In this document: one piece after another, positions 27,357-37,967 of the stretch
Layout of the letters: each line of letters begins with the position of its first letter
Position numbering within the stretch: position 1 is the stretch's first letter
Origin: Kushneria phosphatilytica
Lineage (GTDB): Bacteria > Pseudomonadota > Gammaproteobacteria > Pseudomonadales > Halomonadaceae
Reading direction: 5' to 3'
DNA: 64,000 nucleotides
NCBI RefSeq assembly: GCF_008247605.1
Contig: NZ_CP043420.1
Span: forward strand, 3,038,001-3,102,000
Notes under the pieces: model-generated
The model's database searches: none
Seen by the model: only the letters and a program-made list of their open reading frames with translations
Told to the model about the DNA's origin: nothing
Program-made: the position numbers and the translations under genes

Positions 27357-27501
27357 ATATAACCCCAAGGGGTCTGATCAGGATGACATACGATTCGCCG
27401 GATACGCTTGAGACGTATCACGTTTTGTCCGGATCGGCGGTCACGACACGAAGCGTGTGCTTCGGTGTTGCCGCCGACCGGAACAGTCAGCATGATCCAC
27501 A

Positions 27502-27513
27502 TTGTTAAAGAGC
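27502..27513 (-). promoter_or_regulatory. boxA antitermination site in the 16S-23S spacer
   Basis: On the minus strand GCTCTTTAACAA, the standard rRNA boxA bound by NusB-S10, lies about 145 bases before the 23S gene and downstream of tRNA-Ala. An identical element occurs in the 16S leader. Confidence 0.85.
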
Positions 27514-27600
27514 GTACTGTCGCAAAGCGACAGTCGGAAATCGGCTCGATGCTGTCATCGAATCGACTTGCGACTGTGCTTTCCTGCATATTCGGGTCAG

Positions 27601-27676
27601 TGGTGGAGCCAGGCGGGATCGAACCGCCGACCTCCTGCGTGCAAGGCAGGCGCTCTCCCAGCTGAGCTATGGCCCC
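27601..27676 (-). tRNA. tRNA-Ala (TGC)
   Basis: A 76-nt cloverleaf: acceptor GGGGCCA/TGGCTCC, anticodon loop CTTGCAC (anticodon TGC), CCA encoded. Second tRNA of the 16S-23S spacer, the common Ile-Ala arrangement. Confidence 0.97.
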
Positions 27677-27767
27677 TCTGACAATGCAATTCGTTTCTCG
27701 CGCGAAAGAAGGTATCGACGCATGGCCTGCCATGCGAGATGGCTTCTGACAATGCGAGAGACGAATT

Positions 27768-27844
<77 letters not shown>

Positions 27845-27914
27845 GAACAGTCTTCGCTCTATCCGATCAGGTAATTTGTTGTGGGCGCACTGGCTCACGC
27901 GGGCGGTTTGCGTT

Positions 27915-29449
<1,535 letters not shown>

Positions 29450-29603
29450 GAAAGTCATGCGATCCTGACCGATGACCGAAACCATCGTGGCGGATCAATC
29501 CTGGCTCGAAAACGAAAACTCGCGATTTGACGAGTCGTCTGTTTCCGATGATGCTGTGCCGCACCGTCGTGAACCAGACGCCCACACAAATTACCTGATC
29601 GAC

Positions 29604-29615
29604 TTGTTAAAGAGC
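29604..29615 (-). promoter_or_regulatory. boxA antitermination site in the 16S leader
   Basis: On the minus strand GCTCTTTAACAA, about 155 bases before the 16S gene and about 40 bases after the proposed promoter. It should recruit the NusB/NusE antitermination complex. Confidence 0.85.
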
Positions 29616-29654
29616 GTTCCCGCCGTGGCCTGCGCCGTTTGCGAGAGAGTGAGC

Positions 29655-29682
29655 ATTCTACTCACCGCCACCGAAATGTCAA
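29655..29682 (-). promoter_or_regulatory. rRNA operon promoter (-35/-10)
   Basis: On the minus strand TTGACA (29677-29682), a 16-base spacer and TAGAAT (29655-29660), with boxA about 40 bases downstream. The -35 hexamer lies inside a perfect 10-bp inverted repeat, CCACCGAAAT...ATTTCGGTGG (29668-29677 and 29688-29697). A discriminator rich in C/T follows the -10. Upstream DNA (29683-29918) has a 7-bp CCGAAGC/GCTTCGG hairpin at 29704-29720 and no gene. Confidence 0.8.
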
Positions 29683-29918
29683 TGCCGATTTCGGTGGATG
29701 CTGCCGAAGCGAGGCTTCGGGGAACAACCGATCGATTCGCAAAAACTTCAATCGAATCAGCTGTCTGCAGCTGCCGGCCCGGGTGGCTGTTGCCCTGTCC
29801 GTTGCCAGCGGATGCGTACTCTACGCCTCGCCGACCGACCTGACAACCCCCGACGTCAGAAAAAATTCAGAGCCACATATTCATGACTGACCAGCGCTAT
29901 TACCGAGAGCGAGAGACG

Positions 29919-29958
29919 CAAAAAAACAAAAGGGCCTGCAGCACATGACTGCAGGCCC
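29919..29958 (-). terminator. Intrinsic terminator downstream of tyrS
   Basis: On the minus strand a perfect GGGCCTGCAG/CTGCAGGCCC stem with a 7-base loop is followed by TTTTGTTTTTTTG. It lies about 205 bases after the tyrS stop and separates tyrS from the rRNA promoter. The DNA between (29959-30164) shows no gene. Confidence 0.85.
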
Positions 29959-30164
29959 CGCAATAATGGCCTTCCTGGCCGTCATAGGCACCTTCCGTGG
30001 CGCCTGCTGCAAAAAGTCATCGAGCGTCGCCATTCCATGGCTGCTGATACATCCTGTACCGCCTCGATGTGGAATTTACTCTACATACATGTACCGGACT
30101 TGTCCAACTTTTTATTGCCTGCACCCCTGCCTCACTCAAGGCTTGTACAAAAACGACAGTTTCA

Positions 30165-31364
30165 TTACTGCAAGATGACCCGGGCAAAACGTTTCTTGCC
30201 GGCCTGAATCACGTGCGTGGCACCAGCTTCCAGCATTCGATCCCGCGCAACCACTTCGCCATCGACCCATACTCTTCCATTATTGAGCATATCCTTCGCT
30301 TGAGCGCTGTTTGTCACCAGGCCAGCTCGATTGAGGATTGCCCCGATTGGCATACGTGCCTGACCTTCCAGGTCGACCGTTACTTCTGGCAGATCCTCGG
30401 GCAATTCGCCCTCGGCCATCTGATTGCCACTGGAGCGATGAGCACTGGCAGCTGCCTCTTCACCATGGAAACGCGCCACCAGTTCACGTGCCAGTACCAT
30501 CTTGATATCGCGCGGATTGGCCCCTGCTTCCACCTGTCCCATCAGTTCGCGTACCTCCGACATGGGCTTGAGTGACAAAAGCTCGAAATAGCGCCACATC
30601 AGACTGTCGGGCATGGAAACAATCTTGTTGAACATCTCCCCCGGCCGATCCGTGATGCCGACGTAGTTGCCCAGCGACTTGGACATTTTCTGCACACCGT
30701 CGAGCCCTTCAAGCAAGGGCATGGTGATCACGACCTGCGGTTCCTGACCATAGTGCTTCTGCAGCTCACGGCCCATCAGCAGATTGAATTTCTGATCGGT
30801 CCCTCCCAGCTCGACATCCGCTTCCAGGGCCACCGAGTCATATCCCTGAATCAATGGATAGAGGAACTCGTGAATGGCAATCGCCTGGTTGCCTCGGTAG
30901 CGCTTTTCGAAATCGTCCCGCTCCAGCATGCGTGCCACGGTTGACTGAGCCGCCAATTCGATCATGTCAGCTGCTGACAGCTTGCTCATCCACTCGGCAT
31001 TGAATACCACCCGGGTCTGCTCGGGATGCAGAATCCTGAAGACCTGTTCCTGATAGGTGTGCGCGTTGGCCCGGACTTCTTCTTCCGTTAATGGTTTGCG
31101 CGTCACACTCTTGCCGGTGGGGTCACCAATCCGGCCGGTGAAATCGCCAATCAGGAACAGCACCTCATGTCCCAGATCCTGAAACTGACGGAGCTTGTTG
31201 ATCAACACCGTATGCCCCAGGTGCAGATCGGGCGCCGTGGGATCGAAACCGGCCTTGATACGTAGCTTGCGCCCGGAAGCCAGTTTCCGTTCGAGCTCTT
31301 CCTCTACCAGGATTTCATGCGCACCACGCTTGATTACTGCCAGCGCCTCGGCGACCTCGGTCAT
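30165..31364 (-). CDS. tyrS: Tyrosyl-tRNA synthetase
   Basis: Charges tRNA-Tyr. It has 399 residues from the ATG at [19 protein letters not shown], with GGAAGAGG upstream. Class I signatures are present: HLGH in [13 protein letters not shown] and KMSKS in [16 protein letters not shown]-terminal S4-like RNA-binding domain ends the protein ([18 protein letters not shown]). At about 400 residues it belongs to the TyrRS type common in Pseudomonas rather than the 424-residue E. coli form. Divergent from anmK, as in Pseudomonas. Confidence 0.97.
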   Translation of the reverse strand: MTEVAEALAVIKRGAHEILVEEELERKLASGRKLRIKAGFDPTAPDLHLGHTVLINKLRQFQDLGHEVLFLIGDFTGRIGDPTGKSVTRKPLTEEEVRANAHTYQEQVFRILHPEQTRVVFNAEWMSKLSAADMIELAAQSTVARMLERDDFEKRYRGNQAIAIHEFLYPLIQGYDSVALEADVELGGTDQKFNLLMGRELQKHYGQEPQVVITMPLLEGLDGVQKMSKSLGNYVGITDRPGEMFNKIVSMPDSLMWRYFELLSLKPMSEVRELMGQVEAGANPRDIKMVLARELVARFHGEEAAASAHRSSGNQMAEGELPEDLPEVTVDLEGQARMPIGAILNRAGLVTNSAQAKDMLNNGRVWVDGEVVARDRMLEAGATHVIQAGKKRFARVILQ

Positions 31365-31507
31365 GTTCTGCCTCTTCCGATCGTGATATCGACCCCCCCC
31401 TCGGCCCTGACGGGACCCGGCGGTTCCAGGACACGCATGATAGCATGCCCGCAGAGAGCGATTCAGCGCAGTACCAGCGCTGATCATGGCCTTATCGGAG
31501 AGATGCG

Positions 31508-32629
31508 ATGCCCCTGATGATCGGACTGATGTCGGGTACCAGTCTGGACGGTATTGATGCAGCTCTGGTGCGCTGCAGCGACGACCATCCTCCCCGGTTA
31601 CTGGCTACTCACGGTGAGGTCATGCCGGATGAATTGCGCCAGGCATTGTGGGAGCTGACCCACGCCGATACAGTGAGCTTCGCGCATCTGGCACGACTGG
31701 AGACGCAGTTTACCCGGTTACAGGCCGAGACTGTCGCCGCCCTGCTGACCCAGGCCGATACAAAAGCGGAAGAGATTGCGGCGATCGGCAGCCACGGACA
31801 AACCATTGAGCATCGTCCTGATGACGATTTTCCCTGGACCTGCCAGCTCGACAATCCCAGCCTGCTGGCCGAACTGACCGGCTGCCCGGTAGTCGGAGAC
31901 TTTCGTCGCCGCGACCTGGCTGCCGGAGGACAGGGCGCGCCACTGGCGCCGGCCTTCCACGCCGCTCTGTTTCGCGATCCTCTGGAATGGCGGGTACTGC
32001 TCAACCTTGGTGGCTTTGCCAATGTCTCCCTGCTCCCTCCCACAGGGAGTACTCATCTGATCACCGGATTCGATACCGGCCCGGCCAATGCGCTGATGGA
32101 TGGCTGGTATGCCCGTCATCATGCCGGCACTTTCGACCGCGATGGCGCCTGGGCAGCGACCGGCCGGGTGAACAATGCCCTGCTGCAGCGACTGCTGGCT
32201 GACCCCTTCTTTCATCGTCCGCCACCGCGCAGCACCGGTCGGGAGCACTTTCATCAACAGTGGCTGGATGAACAACTGACCGGGCAGGAAATGCCAGAGG
32301 ATGTACAGGCCACCCTGCTGGAACTGACAGCCAAAAGTATTCGCGACGGCATTGTCATGGGCCTGTCCACAAGTTCGAACGCTCACCCTGTCAGCGTGGT
32401 GCCTTGCGGAGGCGGTGCGCACAACCACTGCCTCATCGAGCGACTCACGGCACTGCTGGCACCGATGACGCTGCTCCCCTGCGAACACCTGGGTTGGTCA
32501 CCGGACTGGCTGGAAGCAGGCGCCTTTGCCTGGCTGGCCTGGCGACGACTGAACGGTCAACCCGGCAATCTGGCAACCGTTACCGGTGCACAGGGTGCAC
32601 GTGTTCTGGGCGGCCTCTACGCCCGCTGA
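31508..32629 (+). CDS. anmK: 1,6-anhydro-N-acetylmuramic acid kinase
   Basis: Phosphorylates anhydro-MurNAc during recycling of cell-wall fragments, giving MurNAc-6-phosphate. It has 373 residues (E. coli 369). The signature [18 protein letters not shown] opens the protein, [12 protein letters not shown] is the sugar-kinase phosphate motif, and [16 protein letters not shown] the adenosine loop. The ATG is preceded by GGAGAG. The 143-bp gap to divergent tyrS presumably holds both promoters. Confidence 0.96.
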   Translation: MPLMIGLMSGTSLDGIDAALVRCSDDHPPRLLATHGEVMPDELRQALWELTHADTVSFAHLARLETQFTRLQAETVAALLTQADTKAEEIAAIGSHGQTIEHRPDDDFPWTCQLDNPSLLAELTGCPVVGDFRRRDLAAGGQGAPLAPAFHAALFRDPLEWRVLLNLGGFANVSLLPPTGSTHLITGFDTGPANALMDGWYARHHAGTFDRDGAWAATGRVNNALLQRLLADPFFHRPPPRSTGREHFHQQWLDEQLTGQEMPEDVQATLLELTAKSIRDGIVMGLSTSSNAHPVSVVPCGGGAHNHCLIERLTALLAPMTLLPCEHLGWSPDWLEAGAFAWLAWRRLNGQPGNLATVTGAQGARVLGGLYAR

Positions 32630-32657
32630 GTATGCAAGCAACCACCCGGCAGAGGAA

Positions 32658-33671
32658 TCATTCGGTCGCGTGACCGCCATGGACGATCAGGCCCTCGGTA
32701 GCCAGCCGATTGATGGCCGCCTCCATGGTCTGCATGCCTGCTCCGCCCCCGGTCTGCAGTGCCGAGTAAATCTGCGCCACCTTGTCTTCACGGATCAGAT
32801 TGCGAATGGCGGGCGTGGCTACCAGAACTTCATGCGCCGCTACGCGACCGCCACCGATCCGTTTGAGCAACGTTTGGGAGATCACGCCCTGCAGCGATTC
32901 GGAAAGCATCGAGCGCACCATCGATTTTTCTTCCCCCGGGAAGACATCGACAATGCGATCCACCGTACGCGCTGCCGAGGTGGTATGCAGAGTGGCAAAC
33001 ACCACATGCCCGGTCTCGGCGGCGGTCAGCGCCAGCCGAATGGTTTCCAGATCGCGCAGCTCTCCCACCAGAATGACATCCGGGTCTTCCCGCAAGGCCG
33101 AACGCAGCGCCGCAGCCACCCCATGGGTGTCCCGTCCGGCTTCGCGCTGGTTGATCAGGCAACGTCGTGCCGTGTGTACAAATTCGATGGGATCTTCGAT
33201 GGTGAGGATATGCTCATGACGATTTCGATTGATGTAATCGAGCATTGCCGCCAGCGTAGTGGACTTGCCTGAGCCGGTAGGCCCGGTGACCAGTACCAGA
33301 CCATGTTTGAGCGACGCCAGCTGACGAAACACTTCGCCCAGGCCGAGCTCCTCAAGCTCGGGCACGGTGGCGGGAATGGTCCTGAACACCCCGGCTGCAC
33401 CACGCTGTTGGGTGAACACATTGACACGAAAGCGCGAGACACCTGACAGCTCGAAGGAGAAATCGATTTCCAGCGCTGTTTCGTACTCCGCTCGTTGCGG
33501 GTCAGTCATCACGGAGTGCAACAGGGCACGTACCGCACTATCATCCAGCGGCGGCACATTGAGGCGTCGAATATCACCATCAATGCGGATCATCGGTGGC
33601 AGGCCGGCCGACAGATGCAGGTCGGAGGCCTTCTGCTTTGCCGAAAATGCCAGCAGTTCGGTAATATCCAT
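32658..33671 (-). CDS. pilT: Type IV pilus retraction ATPase PilT
   Basis: Hexameric ATPase that drives pilus retraction (twitching, DNA uptake). It has 337 residues (about 345 in Pseudomonas). Walker A GPTGSGKST (about residue 130), Asp box LTIEDPIEFVH, Walker B-like EDPDVILVGELRD, and His box GHVVFATLHTTSA are all present. Divergent from yggS with a very short gap, the Pseudomonas layout, but no pilU follows; downstream it converges on anmK. No other pilus gene is in the window. Confidence 0.95.
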   Translation of the reverse strand: MDITELLAFSAKQKASDLHLSAGLPPMIRIDGDIRRLNVPPLDDSAVRALLHSVMTDPQRAEYETALEIDFSFELSGVSRFRVNVFTQQRGAAGVFRTIPATVPELEELGLGEVFRQLASLKHGLVLVTGPTGSGKSTTLAAMLDYINRNRHEHILTIEDPIEFVHTARRCLINQREAGRDTHGVAAALRSALREDPDVILVGELRDLETIRLALTAAETGHVVFATLHTTSAARTVDRIVDVFPGEEKSMVRSMLSESLQGVISQTLLKRIGGGRVAAHEVLVATPAIRNLIREDKVAQIYSALQTGGGAGMQTMEAAINRLATEGLIVHGGHATE

Positions 33672-33700
33672 TCAACTTGCACTCCTTCGGACCTGGATGG

Positions 33701-34432
33701 ATGACAGAGCATTACAACCGGCCATCCGCCGGCACAAGCAGCACTATCGAAGACCATATCGTCCGGGTACGGCATCGGCTTGAGCAGGCCCTGGACGCTG
33801 CCGGTCGCCCTGTTGATAGCGCACGTCTGCTGGCGGTCAGCAAGACACAGCCAGCATCAGCGATCCGGGCAGCCTATGCGACAGGTCAGCTTGCCTTTGG
33901 CGAAAACTACCTGCAGGAAGCACTGGAGAAACAACAGATGCTGCAGGATCTGCCGCTGGAATGGCACTTCATTGGCGCGCTCCAGTCCAACAAGACCCGG
34001 GAGGTCGCCGAGCATTTCGAGTGGGTCCATACCGTCGATCGGGAGAAGATCGCACGACGACTCAGCGATCAGCGTCTCGGGACGCAACAGCCGCTCAACA
34101 TCTGCCTGCAGGTCAATGTCAATGATGAGTCCGGCAAAGCCGGCACCACTTTCGAGGCGTTACCCGCGCTGGCAGAAAGCGTGCTGGAACTGCCCAACCT
34201 CTCCCTGCGCGGATTGATGGCCATCCCGGCCGCCAGCAAAGACCACGAGACCCAGCGTCTGGCCTTTCGTCAGCTGCGTGAAGCGCTCTCCCGGTTGCAG
34301 GAAAGGTTTCCGGAGGCGCCACTCGATACGCTTTCGATGGGCATGAGCAATGACCTCGAAGCGGCCATTCTGGAAGGTGCCACACTGGTTCGGATCGGTA
34401 GTGCCATTTTCGGCGCCCGGCCAACCCCCTGA
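33701..34432 (+). CDS. PLP-binding homeostasis protein (YggS/PROSC family)
   Basis: PLP-binding protein without known enzymatic activity; family members keep vitamin B6 and amino-acid pools balanced. It has 243 residues from the ATG at MTEHYNRPSAG; a TTG 24 bases earlier would also open the frame. The PLP lysine lies in LLAVSKTQPASAI, with GENYLQEAL, WHFIGALQSNK and MGMSNDLEAAI as family motifs. First gene of a yggS-proC-yggT-metX-metW run typical of Pseudomonas. Confidence 0.95.
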   Translation: MTEHYNRPSAGTSSTIEDHIVRVRHRLEQALDAAGRPVDSARLLAVSKTQPASAIRAAYATGQLAFGENYLQEALEKQQMLQDLPLEWHFIGALQSNKTREVAEHFEWVHTVDREKIARRLSDQRLGTQQPLNICLQVNVNDESGKAGTTFEALPALAESVLELPNLSLRGLMAIPAASKDHETQRLAFRQLREALSRLQERFPEAPLDTLSMGMSNDLEAAILEGATLVRIGSAIFGARPTP

Positions 34433-34484
34433 AAATCAGTGGTCAGTTTCGCACGTCATTCATGCAGCTACAGGAATTCACTAC

Positions 34485-35312
34485 ATGGCAAGCCAAATTA
34501 CCTTTATCGGGGCCGGCAATATGGCCCGTGCCATTTTTGGCGGACTGATCGAGAGCGGCTACCCCGCTGATGCCATTACCGCTACTGCACGTCATCAACA
34601 AACGCTCGACACGCTGGCGGCGCGCTATGGCATCAATGTCACTACCGATAACGCCGGGGCAGTGGCAGACGCCGATGTAGTCATCCTGGCAGTCAAGCCA
34701 CAACTCATGCGTAATGTATGCCAGTCACTTGGTGAAGCGCTCGCCATCGGCCGCCCGCTGATCATCTCGGTAGCCGCCGGTATCACCGTCGACACCCTGG
34801 CTGACTGGCTCGATGATCCCACTCTGCCCATCGTGCGCTGCATGCCCAACACCCCTTCTCTGGTAGGCACCGGTGCCAGCGGATTGTTTGCCGGTCAGCA
34901 GGTCAGTGCCGAGCAGCGTGAACTGGCCGAGTCGCTGATGCGCGCCGTGGGCATTGTCGAGTGGGTCGAAGAAGAGACGCTGCTTAGCGCCGTCACCGCC
35001 ATTGCCGGCAGCGCCCCGGCCTACTTTTTCTACATGATCGAGGCCCTGGAAAAAGCCGGGGTAGCACGTGGGCTGTCTCCGGACAGCTCACGCCGGCTGG
35101 CCATTCAGACAGCACTGGGCGCAGCACGCATGGCCGATCAGAGCGAATACGATCCCGAAACCCTCAAGCAACAGGTGATGTCGCCGAAAGGCACCACTGA
35201 GCGAGCGATTCACTGCTTCGAGCAGGCCGGTCTGGAGCGCATCGTCGATGATGCGACCCGGGCCTGCTTCGATCGGGCCGAAGAGCTGGCCCGAGAACTC
35301 CAGCAGCGCTGA
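34485..35312 (+). CDS. proC: Pyrroline-5-carboxylate reductase
   Basis: Reduces P5C to proline with NAD(P)H. It has 275 residues from the ATG at MASQITFIGAGNMARAI, chosen because AGGA precedes it and the Rossmann motif begins immediately. Late signature MSPKGTTERAIHCFEQAGL corresponds to the family SPGGTT region, with K in place of G. It lies 52 bases downstream of the yggS homologue. Confidence 0.96.
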   Translation: MASQITFIGAGNMARAIFGGLIESGYPADAITATARHQQTLDTLAARYGINVTTDNAGAVADADVVILAVKPQLMRNVCQSLGEALAIGRPLIISVAAGITVDTLADWLDDPTLPIVRCMPNTPSLVGTGASGLFAGQQVSAEQRELAESLMRAVGIVEWVEEETLLSAVTAIAGSAPAYFFYMIEALEKAGVARGLSPDSSRRLAIQTALGAARMADQSEYDPETLKQQVMSPKGTTERAIHCFEQAGLERIVDDATRACFDRAEELARELQQR

Positions 35313-35358
35313 ACAACATCAACCGATTTCCGCCACCCTGTCACGACGGAGAGCTCCC

Positions 35359-35946
35359 ATGGGGACCCAGCTGGGCAATACCGGCATAATGCTGATCAAC
35401 ACTCTGATCAATCTGTACCTGTTCGTGCTGATGCTGCGCTTTCTGCTGCATGCTTCGAAAGCCGACTACTACAATCCCATCAGCCAGGGTGTGGTCAAGG
35501 CGACCTCTCCACTGGTGGCCCCGGTGCAGAAGGTACTGCGACCAATGGGTCCCATTGATGTCGCCACGCTGGTGGTGGGTCTGGTAGTCAAGGCGATCGG
35601 TATCATTCTGGTGCTGTGGATCGTCGGTTATGGCGTGCCGCCGATCATCAATCTGCTACTGGCGGCAGTAGCCGGCGTTGCCAATGCCATTCTCAAGATC
35701 TATTTCTTCGCTCTGATCATCATGATCATTCTCAGCTGGGTGGCGCCACGTGCCAGTCACCCCGGCGCGCTGCTGGTCATGCAGATCACCGAACCGATCA
35801 TGGCGCCGGTTCGTCGCATTATTCCTCCGTTGGGCATGATCGATCTCTCACCGATCGTGGTCTTTCTGTTGATCAATGTCATCGACAGCCTGGTGGTCGG
35901 CTCACTGAGTCGCGCATCAGGGCTGGGAGCGCTGGTCGGGTTCTGA
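35359..35946 (+). CDS. YggT family membrane protein
   Basis: Integral membrane protein of 195 residues built from two YggT repeats, each with a pair of TM helices around a PxxxPxxxxxxP-like motif (ATSPLVAPVQKVLRPMGPID and TEPIMAPVRRIIPPLGMID). Function unknown; in E. coli linked genetically to osmotic tolerance. The ATG at MGTQLGNTGIML follows GGAGAG. It lies between proC and metX, as in other gammaproteobacteria. Confidence 0.9.
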   Translation: MGTQLGNTGIMLINTLINLYLFVLMLRFLLHASKADYYNPISQGVVKATSPLVAPVQKVLRPMGPIDVATLVVGLVVKAIGIILVLWIVGYGVPPIINLLLAAVAGVANAILKIYFFALIIMIILSWVAPRASHPGALLVMQITEPIMAPVRRIIPPLGMIDLSPIVVFLLINVIDSLVVGSLSRASGLGALVGF

Positions 35947-36072
35947 CCCGAGACAGCTGTTTGATGTGCTACAGTGCGTCCTCGTGTCGATCACCCAGGG
36001 GACGCCTGTCAGAGTGCCGCCGACTTCGGTCAGGACACGCCTGTTGAACCCAACCGCGGATACCATCGTCGA

Positions 36073-37254
36073 ATGCCTGACACCTCGTCTGCCGCTTCGG
36101 TCGGCCTGGTCACACCCAGCACGGCTTGCTTCGATACGCCGCTTGAACTCGCCTGTGGCCGCGTCCTGCCGGAATGGGAGCTGGTCTACGAAACCTATGG
36201 CGAACTCAATGACGAGCGCAGCAATGCCGTGCTGGTCTGCCACGCGTTGTCAGGCCATCACCATGCTGCCGGCTACCATCATGTCGACGACCGCAAGCCG
36301 GGCTGGTGGGATGCTCATATCGGCCCTGGCAAATCGATCGACACCCGTCGTTTTTTCGTCATTGTCATCAACAACCTGGGTGGCTGCCATGGCAGCACCG
36401 GGCCGACCAGTGTCAATCGAGAAAGCGGTCGTCTGTGGGGTCCGGACTTCCCACTGATGACGGTGCCCGACTGGGTCAACAGCCAGGCCATGCTTGCCGA
36501 CCGGCTGGGTATTGAACGGTTCGCCGCGGTGGTGGGTGGTAGCCTGGGCGGCATGCAGGTACTTCAATGGGCACTGAGCTATCCGGAGCGCATTGCCAAT
36601 GCCGTGGTGATCGCTGCCACGACACGCCTCTCTGCCCAGAACATTGCCTTCAATGAAGTTGCTCGTCAGGCCATTCGCTCCGATCCCGAATTTCATGATG
36701 GCTGGTACGCCGAACACGGTGTGGTGCCGCGTCATGGTCTGCGTCTGGCACGCATGGTCGGCCACATCACCTATCTTTCGGAAGATGCGATGGGCACCAA
36801 GTTCGGTCGTGATCTGCGTACCGAGAGTCCCAACTTCGGCTATGACGTGGAATTCGAAGTTGAGTCCTATCTGCGCTATCAGGGAGACACCTTCTCCACT
36901 CGCTTCGATGCCAACACCTATCTTCTGATGACCAAGGCGCTGGATTATTTCGACCCCGCCGGTACGCATGGCAATGACCTGGTAGCAGCACTCTCACCGG
37001 CGCAATGCCGCTTTCTGGTAATCAGTTTCACCAGTGACTGGCGTTTCGCACCGAGTCGCTCCAGAGAGCTGGTGGATGCTCTGCTGCATGCCGACAAGCC
37101 GGTCAGCTATGTCAATATCGACTCACCCTACGGCCATGACGCTTTTCTGCTTCCCAACCCTCGTTATGAGGCCGCCCTGGGCGGGTTCATGAAGCGCGTG
37201 GCTGCCGAGACGGCTGAAAGGGGTGAGACAACGCGATCGGGAGTATCAGGCTGA
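36073..37254 (+). CDS. metX: Homoserine O-acyltransferase MetX
   Basis: Acylates homoserine to start methionine synthesis; acetyl versus succinyl specificity cannot be read reliably here. It has 393 residues. The alpha/beta-hydrolase fold shows the nucleophile elbow [12 protein letters not shown] (Ser), the late Asp region, and the catalytic His in [11 protein letters not shown]. The 126-bp gap upstream has several short GC hairpins that I could not assign to a known riboswitch. The metX stop and metW start overlap as TGATG. Confidence 0.95.
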   Translation: MPDTSSAASVGLVTPSTACFDTPLELACGRVLPEWELVYETYGELNDERSNAVLVCHALSGHHHAAGYHHVDDRKPGWWDAHIGPGKSIDTRRFFVIVINNLGGCHGSTGPTSVNRESGRLWGPDFPLMTVPDWVNSQAMLADRLGIERFAAVVGGSLGGMQVLQWALSYPERIANAVVIAATTRLSAQNIAFNEVARQAIRSDPEFHDGWYAEHGVVPRHGLRLARMVGHITYLSEDAMGTKFGRDLRTESPNFGYDVEFEVESYLRYQGDTFSTRFDANTYLLMTKALDYFDPAGTHGNDLVAALSPAQCRFLVISFTSDWRFAPSRSRELVDALLHADKPVSYVNIDSPYGHDAFLLPNPRYEAALGGFMKRVAAETAERGETTRSGVSG

Positions 37255-37841
37255 TGCGCAGCGATCTTACCCTGATTCACCGCTGGGTCCCCGAAGGGGC
37301 CAGGGTGCTCGACCTCGGTTGTGGTGATGGCACCCTGCTGGCAGCACTGCATCAGAATAAACAGGTCAGCGGTTATGGGCTGGAAATTGACCATGACGGG
37401 ATCAGTGCATGTCTGGAGAAAGGGGTCAATGTCATTGAACAGGATCTTGATCAGGGCCTGACCAATATCCCCGATGATGCCTTCGACCTGGTGGTCATGA
37501 CCCAGGCACTTCAGGTATTGCGACGACCGGACCTGATGCTCGAAGAGATGCTTCGAGTCGCCCGTGAATGCATTATCACCTTTCCCAACTTTGCATGGTG
37601 GCGTCATCGACTGCATCTGGGCCTGCGCGGCCGGATGCCGGTGTCGAATGCGCTCCCTCACCAGTGGTACGACACCCCCAATATCCACCTGTCGACCTTC
37701 CGTGACTTCGAACAACTCTGCCGTGAACGGGGCCATACCATTACCGATCGGGCCGTGGGGAATGGCCACCGCGAGTATTGGCGGGCGCAGCGCTGGCCCA
37801 ACCTGTTCGGTCAGGTGGCCATCTTCCGGGTGCGTCGCTGA
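37254..37841 (+). CDS. metW: Methionine biosynthesis protein MetW
   Basis: SAM-dependent methyltransferase-like partner of MetX, always found beside it. It has 195 residues, beginning [22 protein letters not shown] with the nucleotide-binding loop LDLGCGDGTLLAAL. The pattern FPNFAWWRHRL is typical of MetW. Start overlaps the metX stop, so the two are translationally coupled. Confidence 0.95.
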   Translation: MRSDLTLIHRWVPEGARVLDLGCGDGTLLAALHQNKQVSGYGLEIDHDGISACLEKGVNVIEQDLDQGLTNIPDDAFDLVVMTQALQVLRRPDLMLEEMLRVARECIITFPNFAWWRHRLHLGLRGRMPVSNALPHQWYDTPNIHLSTFRDFEQLCRERGHTITDRAVGNGHREYWRAQRWPNLFGQVAIFRVRR

Positions 37842-37967
37842 CACCGTTGATGTCGTCTAACAGATACCAGGTTTCGGGACAAAGCTGGCAGGACTGCTAA
37901 CAGCACAGCTGTCGAACGCCGTTTCATGATAAAATTCGGGATACTCCAGTATTATTCGACAGCGCTC

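Noticed and set aside
35947..36072. Possible SAM-type riboswitch before metX
   Set aside because: Several short hairpins (e.g. CAGG/CCTG) exist, but I could not match the core of any SAM or SAH riboswitch class. A covariance search would be needed.
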